DNA from: Egaibacter danicus
GTDB lineage: Bacteria > Pseudomonadota > Gammaproteobacteria > Burkholderiales > Burkholderiaceae_C
Length of the DNA stretch: 64,000 nucleotides
NCBI GenBank assembly: GCA_016707075.1
Contig: JADJII010000013.1
Span: 62,001-126,000 of the forward strand
Direction: 5' to 3'
The notes below the pieces were generated by a model. That model did not search any database, was not told the origin of the DNA, and worked only from the letters and a program-made list of their open reading frames with translations. This document shows, piece after piece, positions 61,623 through 64,000 of this stretch. How positions within the stretch are numbered: position 1 is the first letter of the stretch; the number at the start of each line of letters is the position of its first letter. Position numbers and translations under genes: made by a program.

Positions 61623-62968
61623 CCTCCGTATTCAATTTCACCTTCGTCCCGTGGTTCCGCTCGGTCGCGCCGTACATCCACAAATTTCGCAACCAGACCT
61701 TTGTAGTGGGCATTGCAGGAGAAGCCATCGCCGCGGGCAAGCTGCATCACCTCGCTCAAGACCTGGCAATGATTCAGAGCATGGGCGTGAAGATCGTGCT
61801 GGTGCATGGTTTTAGGCCTCAGGTGAACGAGCAGCTCAAGGCCAAGGGCCATGCCCCCAAATACTCGCATGGCATTCGCATCACTGACGAGGTGGCGCTG
61901 GACTGCGCACAGGAGGCCGCCGGGCAACTGCGCTACGAGATCGAAGCCGCTTTCAGCCAGGGCCTGCCCAATACGCCGATGGCGGACTCCACCGTGCGGG
62001 TGATCTCGGGCAACTTCATCACGGCGCGGCCCGTGGGCATTGTGGACGGCATCGATTTCCAGCACTCCGGGCTGGTGCGCAAGGTGGACGTGGCGGGCAT
62101 CACCCGCACGCTGGACATGGGTGCAATGGTGCTGCTGTCGCCGTTTGGCTTTTCACCCACTGGCGAGGCTTTCAATCTCACCATGGAAGAGGTGGCCACG
62201 TCGGTCGCCTCCGCGTTGCAGGCCGACAAGCTGATTTTCCTCACCGAAATGCCCGGCATCGGAATGGACGCCCTGCAACCGGTCAGCGAAGACAACCCGA
62301 TTGATACCGAGCTGCCGCTGGCTACCGCCGAAGGCCTGCTGGCCAAACTGCCCCCCGCTTTGCTGCCGACCGACACCGCTTTTTACTTGCAGCATTGCGT
62401 GAAGGCCTGCAAGTCGGGCGTTGAAAGAAGCCACATCATCCCGTTCAACGTGGACGGGGCCATTTTGCTGGAGGTGTATGTGCACGACGGCATTGGCACC
62501 ATGGTGGTCGACGAGAAACTGGAGAGCCTGCGTGAAGCTTCGGTGGACGACGTGGGCGGCATCCTGCAACTGATCGAGCCGTTCGAGAAAGACGGCACGC
62601 TGGTCAAGCGCAGCCGCACCGAGATCGAACGCGACGTGGCGAACTACACCATCCTGGAGCACGACGGCGTCATCTTTGCCTGCGCGGCGCTGTATCCCTA
62701 CCCTGAGTCCAAAACCGGTGAGATGGCGGCATTGACCGTGTCGCCCGAGTCCCAGGGCCAGGGTGATGGCGAGCGTGTGCTCAAACGCGTGGAGCAGCGC
62801 GCCAAAGCCATGGGGCTGGACAGCATTTTTGTGCTGACCACCCGCACCATGCACTGGTTCCTGAAACGCGGCTTTGTGCAAGCCGACCCGGATCGCCTGC
62901 CCGAAGCCAGACGGCGCCTGTACAACTGGGACCGCAAGAGCCAGGTGCTGGTCAAGAAGCTGGTATAG
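61619..62968 (+). CDS. argA: N-acetylglutamate synthase ArgA
   Basis: A 449-residue enzyme that acetylates glutamate, the first step of arginine synthesis. It has an amino-acid-kinase domain (NFTFVPWFRSVAPYIHKF, GEAIAAGKLHHLAQDLAMIQ, KIVLVHGFRPQVNEQL) and a C-terminal GNAT domain (ALTVSPESQGQGDGERVLKR, LTTRTMHWFLKRGFVQAD). ATG at 61619 gives the usual N-terminus and overlaps the vapC stop. No ARG box is seen. Confidence 0.95.
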   Translation: MTSVFNFTFVPWFRSVAPYIHKFRNQTFVVGIAGEAIAAGKLHHLAQDLAMIQSMGVKIVLVHGFRPQVNEQLKAKGHAPKYSHGIRITDEVALDCAQEAAGQLRYEIEAAFSQGLPNTPMADSTVRVISGNFITARPVGIVDGIDFQHSGLVRKVDVAGITRTLDMGAMVLLSPFGFSPTGEAFNLTMEEVATSVASALQADKLIFLTEMPGIGMDALQPVSEDNPIDTELPLATAEGLLAKLPPALLPTDTAFYLQHCVKACKSGVERSHIIPFNVDGAILLEVYVHDGIGTMVVDEKLESLREASVDDVGGILQLIEPFEKDGTLVKRSRTEIERDVANYTILEHDGVIFACAALYPYPESKTGEMAALTVSPESQGQGDGERVLKRVEQRAKAMGLDSIFVLTTRTMHWFLKRGFVQADPDRLPEARRRLYNWDRKSQVLVKKLV

Positions 62969-62995
62969 CCAACCAGCGCGGGTCTGTTGGACGGA

Positions 62996-63887
62996 TCAAA
63001 GCAGCCCTATCGCCGCCACGGAAGCCGCGGCCAGCACGGCAAGATGCAGGAAGCTCCACAACAGGTAGCGCTGCCGCAGTTTTTGCGGTGACAGACTGGA
63101 TATTAAAAACAGGCGACCATTTTTCGACGCGCGAATCACGTGAACACCTGATTCCTGTCGGATTTCCCGGTGCTGCTTTTCGACTGTTCGCGTGGCCAGA
63201 CGCCGCGCCAGCTCCCACTCGCGCAAGTCAACCTCACCATTGCCGTCCAGATCAAAGCGCTGTTTGAGCCTTTCCGGGTTTTTCTTCCAATCCGACAGTA
63301 ACGCGCTGACGTCTTCACTCAGACTCAGCGCTGAATGGGCACCACCTACCGTTGAAAACTCGCCCAATACGTAGATCAGGCCACCGCCAAACAGCATTTC
63401 TTCCACTTGCTTGTAACCGCCCGAATAGGTGGTGCGGACCTCCGGCCCCATCACCTCGGCATGGTCCGGGTCAACCCGGCAGGCGCCTGTGGGATCACGA
63501 ATTTCGAACGTTGCCTCGCTTACATTGCAGCTGACTTCCCGCCACTCCCGGTCGCTGTTGTCTTTGGAATAGGTCCGGCACCGGTACCAGATGCAAGACA
63601 CACTGCTGAACGGGCTGGTGATAGAGGTTATCCGGGTCCACACTCGCGCGGCCATACAACTCCACATAGCCTTGGGCGGCAGAGCCAATGCGTGATGTGG
63701 GCAGTTCGGCGATAGCTCGCGCCCGGCCGTGAGTCGATACCCATGCAAAAAAACCGACGGCAGCGACCAGGACCAGAGAGATGATCCACACCGATCTCTC
63801 CCCGGAATGGAGGCCAAAAGCCAGCAGACCCAGATAACTTGCCGACGTCAGCGCTCGGACATACTGGCTACGCAAGCCATTCAGCAT
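62996..63887 (-). CDS. Membrane protein with GIDE-type (E3 ligase-like) domain and EF-hand, frameshifted
   Basis: The two frames give a protein of about 297 residues. N-terminus: a short helix pair (ALTSASYLGLLAFGLHSG and WIISLVLVAAVGFFAWVS), then GSAAQGYVELYGRASVDPDN. After the frame change near 63615 (CTCTATCACC, where CTCATCACC is expected), VSCIWYRCRTYSKDNSDREW, VDPDHAEVMGPEVRTTYSGG and a C-terminal transmembrane stretch follow. FDLDGNGEVDLREWE is a clear EF-hand. This combination recalls GIDE-domain proteins next to lemA. One base insertion, or a sequence error, breaks it. Confidence 0.65.
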
Positions 63888-63895
63888 CTGCACGT

Positions 63896-64000
63896 TTATG
63901 AGTTAAAGCGCTGACCGACGTCCACGTCTTTCGTCTCTTCGGCGGTAAATTTCAGCAGGTCAAACGCCTTGAAGCCAAACAGCCGGGCGATGATGAGATT
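63896..64000 (-). CDS. lemA: LemA-family protein, C-terminal fragment cut by the window edge
   Basis: Thirty-four residues (NLIIARLFGFKAFDLL, KFTAEETKDVDV, GQRFNS) match the end of LemA proteins, whose last part reads PSN-I-A-FGFK. The stop (63896-63898) is eight bases before the GIDE-domain gene, a common lemA neighbour. The rest is outside the window. Confidence 0.7.
   Translation of the reverse strand, partial: NLIIARLFGFKAFDLLKFTAEETKDVDVGQRFNS

Overview
The window looks like the chromosome of a betaproteobacterium of the order Burkholderiales, most likely family Comamonadaceae (Rhodoferax/Polaromonas-like). The grounds are high GC, conserved blocks such as mltG-tmk-holB-pilZ-tatD with divergent ygfZ, and msrB-yciB-bolA-ppiC, a Liv-type ABC transporter joined to beta-oxidation genes, and a roughly 65-bp interspersed repeat that I associate with this family from memory only.

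Layout. 0-2.6 kb: a partial gene, an adenylate cyclase-FHA fusion, then a small filamentous-phage-like remnant beside a dif-like XerCD site. 2.6-8.1 kb: the ankyrin-tatD-pilZ-holB-tmk-mltG block with ygfZ. 8.2-14.9 kb: a thioesterase-acetyltransferase fusion, hydrolase, M14 peptidase, TPR protein, RidA, intradiol dioxygenase and iron alcohol dehydrogenase. 14.9-18.6 kb: an IclR/CocE hydrolase/Bug receptor unit. 18.7-25.6 kb: kinase, methyltransferase, patatin, diguanylate cyclase, HDOD protein and a frameshifted tex. 25.7-31.3 kb: an accessory island with YefM-YoeB, a truncated RelE/HigB-type toxin with an intact antitoxin, two decayed copies of a second toxin-antitoxin operon, VOC and DHFR-like enzymes, and three copies of an extended ~100-bp repeat. 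31.3-34.9 kb: frameshifted or broken genes (cytochrome c, DUF1223, vanadium haloperoxidase-like). 35-54 kb: a DmdA-like demethylase, two acyl-CoA dehydrogenases, SDRs, thioesterase, thiolase, FadB-like protein, a five-gene Liv-type ABC transporter and a DmdB-like acyl-CoA ligase. 54.2-57.8 kb: selO-msrB-yciB-bolA-ppiC. 57.9-61.6 kb: a hot spot with a DUF2971 fragment cut by an IS3-family element, an XRE regulator and a VapBC pair that overlaps argA. The end holds a GIDE-domain gene and the tail of lemA.

The most unusual signal is the ~65-bp repeat family. At least nine copies are seen. Five are intergenic and four lie inside coding frames (ygfZ, selO, a large acyl-CoA dehydrogenase, and the signal-peptide region of a DUF1223 gene), three of these in the same reading phase. 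Second is the dif-like site next to a phage-type gene. At least seven probable frameshifts occur; some sit at short homopolymers and could be sequence errors, while the DUF1223 gene is clearly dead.

Metabolically, the 35-54 kb block encodes uptake of an organic acid or amide-like substrate, CoA activation, dehydrogenation, hydration, oxidation and thiolysis. With the DmdA-like protein it could also serve dimethylsulfoniopropionate demethylation. All functions come from reading sequence by eye; no database search was run.
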